A stretch of 64,000 nucleotides of DNA from Nitratireductor thuwali (GCF_036621415.1 NZ_CP030941.1:1240001-1304000), one strand, 5' to 3'; positions 42,372 to 51,876 are shown, counted from the first letter of the stretch. Translations and numbers: made by a program. Notes: generated by a model not told the origin, from the sequence alone.

Positions 42372-43658
42372 ATGACGAAGCTCGACCAAGCCGCTGACAG
42401 TCTTTGGGCGGCAACTGCCCCCGCACCAGCGCCAACCGCCTCCCTGACAGGTGACCTGCAAGCCGACGTCGTCGTCGTCGGCGGCGGCTTCACCGGACTT
42501 TCGGCGGCACTGCACCTGGCGGAAGCAGGCGCAAGGGTGGCGGTGCTCGAAGCGCACGAGATCGGCCATGGCGGGTCGGGACGGAATGTTGGCCTGGTCA
42601 ATGCGGGCATGTGGGTCCTTCCCGACGACCTGCCGGCGACGCTCGGCGAACCCTATGGGGAACGCCTGCTGGAACTCCTGGGCGACGCGCCGAAACTGGT
42701 TTTCGCCCTGGCGAAGAAGCACGCCATGGACTGCGAGGCGGTCAGCACCGGCACGCTTCATTGCGCCGCTGGCCGGGCGGGCCTGCGCCAGCTCGAAATC
42801 CGCGCCGGGCAATGGTGCCGCCGCGGTGCGCCGGTGCGCTTGCTCTCGGCGCGTGAAACCGCCGACAAGACGGGCACGGAGGTCTTTTCGGGTGCCCTGC
42901 TCGACGAACGCGCCGGCACGATCCAGCCGCTTGGCTATGCACGCGGACTGGCGGCGGCTGCATTGACGGCAGGTGCCGGGATATTCACCCGTTCACCGGT
43001 CGAGCGCGTGGAAGAGGACGGCAACCGTTGGCGGGCCGTCACGGCGGGGGGCAGCATCGCGGCGGACTGGGTCATCGCCGCCACCAACGCCTATACCACC
43101 CGTCTTTGGCCGCAACTGCGCGAGGAACTCGTGCACCTGCCCTATTTCAATTTCGCCACCGAGCCGCTTCCCCCGGAGGCGCTGCCGGCCATCCTGCCCG
43201 AAAGGCAGGGCGCCTGGGACACCAACAAGGTGCTCACGTCCTTCCGTCTGGATCGCAGCGGCCGCCTGGTGCTTGGCAGCGTCGGCGCGCTTTCGGGCAC
43301 GGGCAGGTCCGTTCATCAGGCCTGGGCGCGGCGCGCCATGACGCGCATGTTCCCCATGCTGAAAGATGTCGGCTTTCAGCAGGGATGGCACGGTATGATC
43401 GGCATGACCGACGATCACCTCCCGAAGTTCCATCGCCTCGACCGCCGCATCGTCGGCTTCAGCGGCTATAATGGCCGGGGCATCGCGCCGGGCACGGCGT
43501 TCGGCAAGATCCTGGCCGAACATATCGGCGGCAGGATCGGCGAAAGCGACCTTCCGCTCCCGGTCACCTTGCCCGTGCCGCAGCGCCTGCGGGCGATACG
43601 AGAGGCGGGCATAGAGTGGGGCGCGCAGGCGATCCACCTGATGCGGATGCTCGGGTAA
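42372..43658 (+). CDS. FAD-dependent amine oxidoreductase (DAO family)
   Basis: 428 residues. The FAD-binding motif VVVGGGFTGLSAALHLAEAG spans about 34-53, ending in the ribose-binding Glu of VLEAHE; GRNVGLVNAG follows. C-terminal DAO motifs: GMIGMTDDHLPKFHRLD and GFSGYNGRGIAPGTAFGKILAEH. The pattern is that of gamma-glutamylputrescine oxidase/glycine oxidase-like enzymes, which oxidise a primary or secondary amine. ATG 42372 follows CCGGAG; the longer reading to 42219 is not supported. It is convergent with the kinase gene, so substrate context is lacking. Confidence 0.85.
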   Translation: MTKLDQAADSLWAATAPAPAPTASLTGDLQADVVVVGGGFTGLSAALHLAEAGARVAVLEAHEIGHGGSGRNVGLVNAGMWVLPDDLPATLGEPYGERLLELLGDAPKLVFALAKKHAMDCEAVSTGTLHCAAGRAGLRQLEIRAGQWCRRGAPVRLLSARETADKTGTEVFSGALLDERAGTIQPLGYARGLAAAALTAGAGIFTRSPVERVEEDGNRWRAVTAGGSIAADWVIAATNAYTTRLWPQLREELVHLPYFNFATEPLPPEALPAILPERQGAWDTNKVLTSFRLDRSGRLVLGSVGALSGTGRSVHQAWARRAMTRMFPMLKDVGFQQGWHGMIGMTDDHLPKFHRLDRRIVGFSGYNGRGIAPGTAFGKILAEHIGGRIGESDLPLPVTLPVPQRLRAIREAGIEWGAQAIHLMRMLG

Positions 43659-43667
43659 GGGCGCAGC

Positions 43668-44564
43668 TCAAGACCGGGCCGCGCTCCATGCGCCGGTAAA
43701 CCGCTCCACCGCAATTGCCATCGCGCCGTCCAGCGCGCTGCCTTGCGCGGGATGCAGCATGGCCTTGAGACTTTCGGCCAGAAATGGGGTATAGGGCGCG
43801 GCAAGGCCGCCCAGCATGCATATGCGGCGGCAATCGCGCGGCATCACCGCCCTCAGCGACGCCTCGATGGCGGCCACACCTTCACCGACGATTTCAAGCG
43901 CTATCGGATCGCCGGCCTCCGCCGCCTGGAATATCTGTGGGGCGAAGGCCGCGAATTCGGAAGGTTTGACGGAATGGGCGAAGGAGACGATCTCCTGCGC
44001 CTCGCCATCGAAACGCTTCAGGACCGCATCGGTCAGCGCGGAGCCGGAGCCCACGCCGTCATGGGCAAGGAGCGTGCGCTCCAGAAGGGCGCGGCCGAGC
44101 CGTGCCCCGCTCGCCTGATCGCCGATGAGAAAGCCCCATCCGCCGACAAGGCGCACCGCATTGCCGTCGCGTGCGCCGAAGACCGAGCCGGTGCCGACGA
44201 TCGCCGCAGCACCGTCATGCGGGCCGAGCGCGCCGCGAACCGCGATCTCCGCATCCCAGAGCACCATGCTCTCGGCGAATGGCAGACGGCGGCGAAGCCG
44301 TTCGCCATAATCGCCGACATTGACCCCGGCCAGCCCGATCACCGCTTTCGCGTCCGACAGCGCATCGGGCGCGAGGCCCGCCGCCCCGGCGGCCAGTTCG
44401 GCTGCTTCGATCACGTTGAAGGCGGCCCTGTCGGGATCCGTCATCGCATTGGCAGGCCCGCTTTGGCCGCTGCCAATCACGGCGCCCGAGGGATCGGCGA
44501 TGCGCGCGCGGCATCCCGTCCCTCCCCCGTCTACCGCCACCAGGTATCGCAAATCTCCCTCCAT
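43668..44564 (-). CDS. N-acetylglucosamine kinase-like protein (BadF/BadG ATPase family)
   Basis: 298 residues of the ASKHA fold. The ATP phosphate-1 motif is VAVDGGGTGCRARI (about 9-22); IVGTGSVFGA is the phosphate-2 motif and WGFLIGDQASGARLG the family's signature. It should phosphorylate GlcNAc or a related amino sugar. Start: the ATG at 44564 has no ribosome site, while a TTG at 44552 is preceded by GGAGGGAGAT and gives the usual N-terminus (RYLVAVDGGG), so the true protein may be four residues shorter. Divergent from the sugar ABC operon, which probably brings in its substrate. Confidence 0.85.
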   Translation of the reverse strand: MEGDLRYLVAVDGGGTGCRARIADPSGAVIGSGQSGPANAMTDPDRAAFNVIEAAELAAGAAGLAPDALSDAKAVIGLAGVNVGDYGERLRRRLPFAESMVLWDAEIAVRGALGPHDGAAAIVGTGSVFGARDGNAVRLVGGWGFLIGDQASGARLGRALLERTLLAHDGVGSGSALTDAVLKRFDGEAQEIVSFAHSVKPSEFAAFAPQIFQAAEAGDPIALEIVGEGVAAIEASLRAVMPRDCRRICMLGGLAAPYTPFLAESLKAMLHPAQGSALDGAMAIAVERFTGAWSAARS

Positions 44565-44918
44565 GCAACTCGTACAGATACCAATAGCAGGCCACTACGA
44601 GATGCCGTCCTGCTGGCTTCAAAACAAAGCACTGTTTATCATGAATAAAAATTTCAGTCTGGATTCTCCAGAAAAAATGGTATTGACTTGGTTCTGTCCA
44701 ATGACCTGAATAGGCGTCAGCCATTCGCGCCGGGAGCGGGGGAAAATCGTCAGCGGGAAAAGAACATAGCCGACAGTCCGGGCGAAGGGCCAGAGGGCAC
44801 GTTCCGCCAATTGTATTTTGACGGCCAGGGTATACGCTGAACGACATGTCCGCCCCCTGTCACGGGACGGTTTCAGACGGGAACGGGCGTCCCAGACGCC
44901 CAATAGGGAGAATGAAGA
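44565..44918. other. Intergenic control region between the kinase and the ABC operon
   Basis: 354 bases without a gene. It holds an operator-like TTGG-N6-CCAA at 44688-44701, a similar TTGGTATCTGTAC on the minus strand at 44571-44583, and a -35-like TTGACT at 44684-44689 with a weak TGAATA 17 bases later. The right half shows nothing I can assign. Confidence 0.5.
44688..44701. promoter_or_regulatory. Operator-like inverted repeat TTGG-N6-CCAA
   Basis: TTGGTTCTGTCCAA overlaps a TTGACT hexamer (44684-44689) pointing to the ABC operon. It loosely resembles amino-sugar operators of HutC-type GntR regulators (TTGGTCTAGACCAA). The inverted repeat is seen; the regulator is not in the window. Confidence 0.35.
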
Positions 44919-46178
44919 ATGAAACGGGCGCATCTATCGATTCTACTCATGGCCTCCACCGTGCTCGGCATGTCCGGCGCGGCCCAGGCCCAGGACGTGA
45001 CGCTGACCATCGAGAGCTGGCGCAACGACGATTTGGCGATCTGGCAGGAGAAACTGATCCCCGCCTTCGAAGCCCAGCATCCGGGCATCAATGTCGAGTT
45101 CTCGCCTTCGGCACCGACCGAATACAACGCCGCGCTCAACGCCAAGCTCGAGGCGGGCTCGGCCGGCGACCTCATCACCTGCCGGCCGTTCGACGCGTCG
45201 CTGGAACTCTACAAGAAGGGCCAGCTTGCCGACCTCAGCGATCTTGAAGGCATGCGGAACTTCTCCGACGTCGCCAAGTCGGCCTGGCAGACCGACGACG
45301 GCTCCGCCACCTTCTGCGTGCCGATGGCCTCGGTCATCCACGGCTTCATCTACAACAAGGACGCCTTCGAGGAACTCGGCATCGAGCCGCCGGCCACCGA
45401 GGAAGAGTTCTTCGCCGTGCTCGACAAGATCAAGGAAGACGGCACCTATATCCCGATGGCCATGGGCACCAAGGATCTATGGGAAGCGGCGACCATGGGC
45501 TACCAGAATATCGGCCCCAACTACTGGAAAGGCGAGGAAGGCCGTCTGGCGCTCATCAAGGGCGAGCAGAAGCTGACCGACGAGCCATGGGTCGCGCCTT
45601 TTGAAACGCTGGCGCGCTGGCGTGACTATCTGGGCGACGGCTTCGAAGCCCAGTCCTATCCCGACAGCCAGAACCTGTTCACGCTCGGCCGCGCGGCGAT
45701 CTATCCCGCCGGTTCGTGGGAAATCTCCGTCTTCAACGAGCAGGCCGATTTCGAGATGGGCGCTTTCCCGCCGCCGGTTCAGGCCGAAGGCGACACCTGC
45801 TACATCTCCGACCACACCGACATCGCCATGGGCATGAACGCCGATACGGAGCATCCCGAGGAAGCCAGGACCTTCCTCAACTGGGTCGCCTCGGACGAAT
45901 TCGCCACGATCTACGCAAATGCCTTGCCGGGCTTCTTCAGCCTCTCCTCCACGCCGGTCGAGATGGAAGACCCGCTGGCCAGGGAATTCGTTTCCTGGCG
46001 CGAGAAGTGCGAGCCGACCATCCGCTCGACATACCAGATCCTGTCGCGCGGAACGCCCAACCTCGAAAACGAGACCTGGGTCGCGGCCGCCAATGTGATC
46101 AACGGCACCGAAACGCCCGAGGAAGCGGCCAAGCGCCTGCAGGAAGGCCTGGCAAGCTGGTACGAGCCGCAGCAATAG
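44919..46178 (+). CDS. Sugar ABC transporter, periplasmic binding protein
   Basis: 419-residue precursor. The signal peptide (HLSILLMASTVLGMSGAAQA) ends near residue 24. The mature part is of extracellular solute-binding family 1: IESWRNDDLAIWQEKLIPAFEAQHPGI, FIYNKDAFEELGIEPPATEEEFFAVLDKIK, and GRAAIYPAGSWEIS, the loop lining the sugar site. It captures a sugar or oligosaccharide for the two permeases downstream. GGGAG lies before the ATG. First gene of a five-gene operon divergent from the GlcNAc-kinase-like gene. Confidence 0.92.
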   Translation: MKRAHLSILLMASTVLGMSGAAQAQDVTLTIESWRNDDLAIWQEKLIPAFEAQHPGINVEFSPSAPTEYNAALNAKLEAGSAGDLITCRPFDASLELYKKGQLADLSDLEGMRNFSDVAKSAWQTDDGSATFCVPMASVIHGFIYNKDAFEELGIEPPATEEEFFAVLDKIKEDGTYIPMAMGTKDLWEAATMGYQNIGPNYWKGEEGRLALIKGEQKLTDEPWVAPFETLARWRDYLGDGFEAQSYPDSQNLFTLGRAAIYPAGSWEISVFNEQADFEMGAFPPPVQAEGDTCYISDHTDIAMGMNADTEHPEEARTFLNWVASDEFATIYANALPGFFSLSSTPVEMEDPLAREFVSWREKCEPTIRSTYQILSRGTPNLENETWVAAANVINGTETPEEAAKRLQEGLASWYEPQQ

Positions 46179-46236
46179 CGGACGATCGATCGGGGGTCGC
46201 CGGGCGCGGCCCCCGATTTGAACAATCGGGGGAACC

Positions 46237-47157
46237 ATGGCAGCCGCTAAGAAGCCGGTCCGCTGGCATATTGCCGTTTTTCTGGCTCCGGCCGTCCTGA
46301 TCTACACATCGGTGATGATCCTGCCGCTCTTCGGCACGCTGCAGCTTTCGCTGTTCGGCCGCGGCGAAAGCGGGCTGATCTTCGTCGGTTTCGACAATTT
46401 CCGCACGCTCCTGTTCGACCCGCGCTGGTCGGCCAGTTTCTGGAACGCATTGTGGAACAATACCTGGTTCTTCATCATCCACATGGCGGTGCAGAACCCG
46501 ATCGGCATCCTCCTGGCCGCCCTTCTTTCCAACCCCCGTCTGCGGCTGCGCGGCTTCTACCGCACGGCGATCTTCGTGCCGACGATCCTTTCCTTCGTAA
46601 TTGTCGGCTTCGCCTGGAAGCTGATCCTCTCCCCGTTGTGGGGCGTGGCGCCCAGCCTGCTCGACATGGTCGGCCTCAGGAGCCTGTTCGAGCCGTGGCT
46701 CGGCAAGGAGGAATATGCGCTGACGACGCTCGGCCTGATCTCGGTCTGGCAGTTCATCGGCATTCCGATGATGCTGATCTATGCCGCGCTTCTTTCCATT
46801 CCCGAGGAGTTGCTTGAGGCGGCCGAATGCGACGGCATTACCGGCATGAGCCAGTTCTGGAAGATCAAGCTGCCGCTCATCCTGCCCTCCATCGGCATCA
46901 TCTCGGTGCTGACCTTCGTCGGCAATTTCAACGCCTTCGACCTGATCTACGCCACCCAGGGCGCCATGGCCGGGCCCAACTTCTCGACCGACATCCTGGG
47001 CACGTTCCTCTACCGGACCTTCTTCGGGTTCCAGCTGCAGATCGGCGACCCGAACATGGGCGCGACGATCGCCTCGATGATGTTCCTCATCATCCTGGTC
47101 GGCGTCTGCATCTACCTCTTCATGATCCAGACGCGGCTGCGCCGCTACCAGTTTTGA
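46237..47157 (+). CDS. Sugar ABC transporter permease (MalF-like)
   Basis: 306 residues with six membrane helices. It has the long first periplasmic loop of family-1 permeases and the EAA loop EELLEAAECDGITGMSQFWKIKLPLILPSI (about 190-218) that contacts the ATPase. Partner of the next permease. About 58 bases after the binding protein. Confidence 0.93.
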   Translation: MAAAKKPVRWHIAVFLAPAVLIYTSVMILPLFGTLQLSLFGRGESGLIFVGFDNFRTLLFDPRWSASFWNALWNNTWFFIIHMAVQNPIGILLAALLSNPRLRLRGFYRTAIFVPTILSFVIVGFAWKLILSPLWGVAPSLLDMVGLRSLFEPWLGKEEYALTTLGLISVWQFIGIPMMLIYAALLSIPEELLEAAECDGITGMSQFWKIKLPLILPSIGIISVLTFVGNFNAFDLIYATQGAMAGPNFSTDILGTFLYRTFFGFQLQIGDPNMGATIASMMFLIILVGVCIYLFMIQTRLRRYQF

Positions 47158-47175
47158 GCCGGTTTTGAAATCGTC

Positions 47176-48015
47176 ATGAGCAAGGCACGCACATCCCTCC
47201 CCCGCTCGGCCGCAGCCCATGGCGTGCTGCTGCTCTACACGGCCATCGCGCTCTTCCCGGTGATCGTGATCATCATCAACGCCTTCAAGTCGCGGCAGGC
47301 GATCTTCCGCTCTCCCCTGTCGCTGCCCGACGCCGACAGCTTCACGCTCATCGGCTTCGAGACCGTGCTGAAGCAGGGCGACTTCCTGCTCTATTTCCAG
47401 AACAGCTTCATTGTCACCGTGGCTTCGCTCGCCTGTGTCCTTCTTTTCGGCGCGATGGCCGCTTTCGCGCTTGCCGAATACCGTTTCCGCGGCAATCCGC
47501 TGATGGGGCTCTATCTCGCGCTCGGCATCATGATCCCGATCCGGCTCGGCACCGTCGCCATATTGCAGCTGATGGTGGCGGGCGGCCTCGTGAACACGCT
47601 GACCGCGCTCGTGCTGGTGTACACGGCCCAGGGCCTGCCGCTTGCCATCTTCATCCTGTCGGAGTTCATGAAACAGGTCTCCGACGACCTCAAGAACGCC
47701 GGCCGCATAGACGGGCTGTCCGAATACACGATCTTCTTCCGGCTCGTGCTGCCGCTGGTGCGGCCGGCCATGGCGACCGTCGCCGTGTTCACCATGATCC
47801 CCATCTGGAATGATCTGTGGTTCCCGCTGATCCTGGCTCCGTCGGAGGAAACCAAGACGATCACGCTCGGCGCACAGGTCTTCATCGGCCAGTTCGTGAC
47901 CAACTGGAATGCGGTGCTGGCGGCCCTGTCGCTGGCTATTCTGCCGGTGCTCGTTCTCTATCTCATCTTCTCCCGCCAACTCATCCGCGGAATCACAGCA
48001 GGAGCCGTCAAATGA
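47176..48015 (+). CDS. Sugar ABC transporter permease (MalG-like)
   Basis: 279 residues, six membrane helices, second permease of the pair. The N-terminus AHGVLLLYTAIALFPVIVIIINAFKS and the EAA loop DDLKNAGRIDGLSEYTIFFRLVLPLVRP are typical of MalG-type subunits. Its stop overlaps the next start (ATGA). Confidence 0.93.
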   Translation: MSKARTSLPRSAAAHGVLLLYTAIALFPVIVIIINAFKSRQAIFRSPLSLPDADSFTLIGFETVLKQGDFLLYFQNSFIVTVASLACVLLFGAMAAFALAEYRFRGNPLMGLYLALGIMIPIRLGTVAILQLMVAGGLVNTLTALVLVYTAQGLPLAIFILSEFMKQVSDDLKNAGRIDGLSEYTIFFRLVLPLVRPAMATVAVFTMIPIWNDLWFPLILAPSEETKTITLGAQVFIGQFVTNWNAVLAALSLAILPVLVLYLIFSRQLIRGITAGAVK

Positions 48016-49070
48016 GCGACAAGCCGCTGCGCGTCGTGGTGGCCGGCCTCGGCAATATGGGCCGCAGCCACGCGCTGGCCTATCACCGCAATCCCGGTTT
48101 CCAGATAGCCGCCCTCGTCAACCGCTCGCCGGTCGAGCTGGGTGGTGAACTGGCCAGCTACGCAATCGGCCATTCCTTCGAGGAAGCGCTGGCCGCGGAA
48201 AAGCCGGATGTGGTTTCGGTCAACACATACTCCGACAGCCATGCCGGCTATGCGGTCGCCGCGATGGAAGCGGGCGCCCACGTCTTCGTGGAAAAGCCGC
48301 TGGCAACGACCGTGAAGGATGCCCAACGCGTGGTGGCGGCGGCAAAAGCCAATGGCCGCAAGCTCGTCATCGGCTATATCCTGCGCCATCACCCGTCATG
48401 GCAGAAGCTCATCGCCGAGGCGCGGGCTCTCGGAGGTCCCTATGTCTTCCGCATGAACCTCAACCAGCAATCGAGCGGTCCGACCTGGAACACCCACCGG
48501 CAACTGATGCAGACCACCTCGCCCATCGTCGACTGCGGTGTGCATTATGTCGATGTCATGTGCCAGATCACCGATGCGAAGCCGGTGGAGGTGCGCGGCA
48601 TGGGGCTTCGGCTTTCCGACGAGATTGCGCCCGACATGTATAATTACGGCCATCTGCAGGTGCTGTTCGAAGACGGCTCCGTCGGCTGGTACGAGGCTGG
48701 ATGGGGTCCGATGATCTCCGAAACCGCCTTTTTCGTTAAGGACATCATGTCGCCCAAAGGCAGCGTCTCCATCGTCATGGACGAAGGGGCCAAATCCGAT
48801 GACATCGACACGCACACCAAGACGGCCACGATCCGCCTGCACAAGGCCGCGCGCAAGCCCGACGGCAGCTTTGCCGAACCGGACGAGCTCATGCGCATGG
48901 AGGGCGAGCCGGGGCACCAGGAACTGTGCGAACGGGAACAGGCCTTCGTGCTGAAGGCGATCCGGGAAGACGTCGACCTGTCCCGGCACATGGAAGACGC
49001 GGTCCAATCGCTGAAGGTCTGCCTGGCGGCGGACGAAAGCGTGCGCACCGGTCGCGCAATCAGGCTTTGA
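48012..49070 (+). CDS. Gfo/Idh/MocA family oxidoreductase
   Basis: 352 residues. N-terminal Rossmann fold: VVVAGLGNMGRSHALAY (about 7-23); the family's EKPLA motif (HVFVEKPLATT) carries the conserved Lys, and the C-terminal alpha/beta domain has VDCGVHYVDVM. NAD(P)-dependent sugar dehydrogenase or isomerase of unknown specificity, presumably acting on the sugar imported by the surrounding transporter. ATG overlaps the permease stop; the ATPase gene follows 10 bases later. Confidence 0.9.
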   Translation: MSDKPLRVVVAGLGNMGRSHALAYHRNPGFQIAALVNRSPVELGGELASYAIGHSFEEALAAEKPDVVSVNTYSDSHAGYAVAAMEAGAHVFVEKPLATTVKDAQRVVAAAKANGRKLVIGYILRHHPSWQKLIAEARALGGPYVFRMNLNQQSSGPTWNTHRQLMQTTSPIVDCGVHYVDVMCQITDAKPVEVRGMGLRLSDEIAPDMYNYGHLQVLFEDGSVGWYEAGWGPMISETAFFVKDIMSPKGSVSIVMDEGAKSDDIDTHTKTATIRLHKAARKPDGSFAEPDELMRMEGEPGHQELCEREQAFVLKAIREDVDLSRHMEDAVQSLKVCLAADESVRTGRAIRL

Positions 49071-49080
49071 GGATCGTCAA

Positions 49081-50094
49081 TTGGGTTCGCTGAAACTGGA
49101 AAATATCCGCAAGTCCTTCGGCCAGGTGGAAGTCCTCAAGGGCATCGACCTGGAAGTGGAGGACGGCGAGTTCGTGATCTTCGTCGGGCCGTCGGGTTGC
49201 GGGAAATCAACGCTGCTGCGCGTGATCGCGGGCCTTGAGGATGCGTCCGCCGGTTCCGTCTCGATCGACGGCGATGAGGTCGATACCGTCCCGCCGGCAA
49301 AGCGCGGCATAGCCATGGTTTTCCAGAGCTATGCGCTCTATCCGCATCTCACCGTGCGCGACAATATGGGCCTCGGCCTCAAGCAGGCGGGACGACCGAA
49401 GGATGCGATCGCCGAGCGCATCGCCACGGCATCCAGGATGCTGGGCCTCGACGACTATCTCGACCGCCGGCCGGCCGAACTGTCGGGCGGGCAGCGCCAG
49501 CGCGTCGCCATCGGCCGTGCCGTCGTGCGCAATCCGAGGCTGTTCCTCTTCGACGAACCCTTGTCCAATCTCGATGCCGCGCTGCGCGTGAACACCCGCA
49601 TCGAGATCGCCAAGCTGCACCGCAAGCTGAACGCCACCATGATCTACGTCACGCACGATCAGGTGGAGGCTATGACGCTGGGCGACCGCATCGTCATCCT
49701 GAACGAAGGGCGGGTCGAGCAGATCGGCTCGCCGATGGAGCTCTACAACAACCCGCAGAACATGTTCGTCGCCGGCTTCATAGGCTCGCCCAGAATGAAC
49801 TTCATCGAGGCTGCGCTGCTCGGCCAGACCGGAGCCAGGACCGTCGGCGTGCGCCCCGAACACATCACCGTGGACCGCAGCCGGGGCGACCTCAAAGGAA
49901 CGGTTCTGCATGTCGAGCATCTGGGCGCCGACACGATCGTCTACATGGACTGCGAGAAGGCGGGGTTCCTGACCGTCCGGCTCTTCGGCGAGCACAAATT
50001 CGTGCCCGACGAAACCCTGTTTGCCAGCCCGGACAGCGCGCGCCTCTACCGATTCGACGACACCGGCGCCGCCATCACGCCGCCCGCAGGTTGA
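49081..50094 (+). CDS. Sugar ABC transporter ATP-binding protein (UgpC/MsmK type)
   Basis: 337 residues. Walker A GPSGCGKST (36-44), Q-loop FQSYALYPH, signature LSGGQRQRVAIGRA, Walker B LFLFDEPLSNLDA, and an H-loop in VTHDQVEAMT; the C-terminal ~100 residues are a TOBE-type domain. It powers the two permeases. The start codon is TTG at 49081, set by GAGGATC upstream. Last gene of the operon. Confidence 0.93.
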   Translation: MGSLKLENIRKSFGQVEVLKGIDLEVEDGEFVIFVGPSGCGKSTLLRVIAGLEDASAGSVSIDGDEVDTVPPAKRGIAMVFQSYALYPHLTVRDNMGLGLKQAGRPKDAIAERIATASRMLGLDDYLDRRPAELSGGQRQRVAIGRAVVRNPRLFLFDEPLSNLDAALRVNTRIEIAKLHRKLNATMIYVTHDQVEAMTLGDRIVILNEGRVEQIGSPMELYNNPQNMFVAGFIGSPRMNFIEAALLGQTGARTVGVRPEHITVDRSRGDLKGTVLHVEHLGADTIVYMDCEKAGFLTVRLFGEHKFVPDETLFASPDSARLYRFDDTGAAITPPAG

Positions 50095-50326
50095 AGAGCA
50101 GTCCCGAACAGCGTTGACGCGAATCAAATCGCCGACCTATTCTTTGCACCGATTGGGCGGGCGGAACCGTCGAGCGGATTGCGATTCCCGAACTCGTGGC
50201 GGAACGGCGCGTTCGGCATGCAGCCCGAAAGTCCTGTGCGTGTACGTGCGTCATCGCATTCGGCGGGTGCCCGCGAGAGGCACACCGGAACATGCGGACC
50301 GACCTGTCGGGATGGCGGAGAAACGG

Positions 50327-51019
50327 ATGGCAACAGAGACAGCGGAGCGAGCCCAGGCAGGAGCCGGCGAACGCTCTGCCGCACGCGCTTCGCTTTCGTT
50401 TTTCATCGGCGAGCAGCGCCGGTTGGCGGGTGCCGACGGCCATCTTCTGATCGACGCCTCCGGCCGGCGTGATGAGGCAAGGGTGCTGACCTGCAACTGG
50501 GTCTATGACGCCGTTGCCGACGCCGGGACCGGGAACATTGCAAGCATCGTGCGCACGAGCGCGGCGACCATGCCGGGCGCTCCTGCGAGGCCCCATCATC
50601 CGCTGGGGCTTGCCGCGCTTGCCGAGCAGCCGCGCCTGGCAAGGCTCGCCCATCACGGCCACCAGGAATTCTACATCCTGACGCTGCCTTCGGCGCAGCA
50701 CCGGCTCCACCTGATGCTGTCTTCCGGCAAGCCTGGACGCATCGTCGCCGATCGTCTTCCGCATATCCAGATGACGTGCATCTATGCCCTCTCTCGTTTT
50801 CTGCCCGAAACCGGCCGGTCCCGGCAAAGCACTCTTTCGGAACGCGAGCTCGAATGCCTGTCCTGGGTGTCGCAGGGCAAAACAGCCGGCGAAATCGCCC
50901 TGATCCTCGACTGCACGGCCAACACAATAAACAGCCACGTGGCGCATGCCATTCACAAGCTCAACGCCAAGAACCGCGCCATGGCGATTGCCACCGCGAT
51001 CCGGTTGAAGCTGATATGA
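50327..51019 (+). CDS. visN: LuxR-type flagellar regulator VisN
   Basis: 230 residues. The N-terminal ~150 residues form an autoinducer-binding-like sensor domain; the C-terminal LuxR helix-turn-helix is LSERELECLSWVSQGKTAGEIALILDCTANTINSHVAHAIHKL (about 167-209). In Rhizobiales VisN and VisR are adjacent LuxR proteins that act together as the top activator of flagellar genes through Rem. Position at the head of the flagellar cluster and the coupled second LuxR gene support the name. GGAG precedes the ATG; a GC-rich open frame further upstream is ignored. Confidence 0.8.
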   Translation: MATETAERAQAGAGERSAARASLSFFIGEQRRLAGADGHLLIDASGRRDEARVLTCNWVYDAVADAGTGNIASIVRTSAATMPGAPARPHHPLGLAALAEQPRLARLAHHGHQEFYILTLPSAQHRLHLMLSSGKPGRIVADRLPHIQMTCIYALSRFLPETGRSRQSTLSERELECLSWVSQGKTAGEIALILDCTANTINSHVAHAIHKLNAKNRAMAIATAIRLKLI

Positions 51020-51711
51020 ATCTGCAGGACGCCGCCGAAGCCGATCCGCAGGCAGTCGCACGGACGGCGGCAGCGCTGGAAACGGTCCGTTCAGAGCTGG
51101 GCGCAAGCGCTCTGTTCCTGTTCCGCACGAGGACAGGCGGCGCACAGCGCAGCCGCAGACCGGAGCTTGCCCTGCCCGGCCATGCGTCGCCTCTGGACAC
51201 GCTGCCGCAAAGCCTCTTGGGCGCCCTCTTCGGCGCAAATGCGGGCGCGATCTGCCTGTTCTGGTGGGCCGACGATGCAGACAGCGCTCTGCCCGCCGCC
51301 CTTGCCGGGATCGAGGGCGCGCGGCGCCTGCCCTGCGAGGCCTGCGGCGAGGGAATAGGTTTCGGCCTTTCGGACGAGGCAGACCGCAGCGGACTGGTCA
51401 TCGTCGCCGGCAGCAAGCTCCGCGCCGCGGCCACGTCCCTGGTGGAGCTTCATCTTCGCTGCCTGAGCGCTTTTGCCGCGCTGCCTGAGGCTCTGCGCCG
51501 CGGCGACGGGCGCTCGACCTCCCTGTCCCGCAGGGAAATCCAGTGCCTGAAGCTGACGGCGAACGGCCTGACCAGCGAGGATATGGCCAGGAAACTTGGC
51601 CTTTCCGTACACACCGCCAACCAATACCTCGCCAACGCCACCCAGAAGCTGGATGCGGTCAACAGGGTCCAGGCCGTCGCCAAGGCCTTGCGCGGCGGAC
51701 TGATCGTTTAG
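51016..51711 (+). CDS. visR: LuxR-type flagellar regulator VisR
   Basis: 231 residues: sensor-like N-terminal domain with CEACGEG near the middle and a C-terminal LuxR HTH, LSRREIQCLKLTANGLTSEDMARKLGLSVHTANQYLANATQKL (about 172-214). Its start overlaps the visN stop (ATGA), which fits the VisN/VisR heterodimer. A palindromic repeat element begins at its stop codon. Confidence 0.8.
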   Translation: MNLQDAAEADPQAVARTAAALETVRSELGASALFLFRTRTGGAQRSRRPELALPGHASPLDTLPQSLLGALFGANAGAICLFWWADDADSALPAALAGIEGARRLPCEACGEGIGFGLSDEADRSGLVIVAGSKLRAAATSLVELHLRCLSAFAALPEALRRGDGRSTSLSRREIQCLKLTANGLTSEDMARKLGLSVHTANQYLANATQKLDAVNRVQAVAKALRGGLIV

Positions 51712-51808
51712 AGCGCCGTGCATCCACGCGGACGCACGAAAGACGCTCTGAGATTTTGAATCTGTGCATCGTGCTTTCCGAAAACGGTTCCGGTTTCCGG
51801 GCCGATGC
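51712..51808. repeat. RIME-like palindromic intergenic repeat
   Basis: About 97 bases with two palindromes: CGTGCATCC/GGACGCACG around ACGC (51717-51738), and a longer imperfect one from GCATCG (51766-51771) to CGATGC (51803-51808) with inner TCCGAAAACGG/CCGGTTTCCGG. The order and wording match the RIME-type mosaic elements dispersed between genes of Rhizobiales. It starts at the last bases of visR. Confidence 0.7.
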
Positions 51809-51876
51809 TGTAGAGTGACTTCAGGACAAGCTGAGCCTGGTTCCCGCCCGGGATTGCGTCAGGCCAAAAGCCCGGA

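Noticed and set aside
46099..47979. 626-codon minus-strand open frame, rich in Asp, Glu, His, Arg and Gln
   Set aside because: Antisense to the two ABC permeases; the odd composition comes from reading hydrophobic codons backwards.
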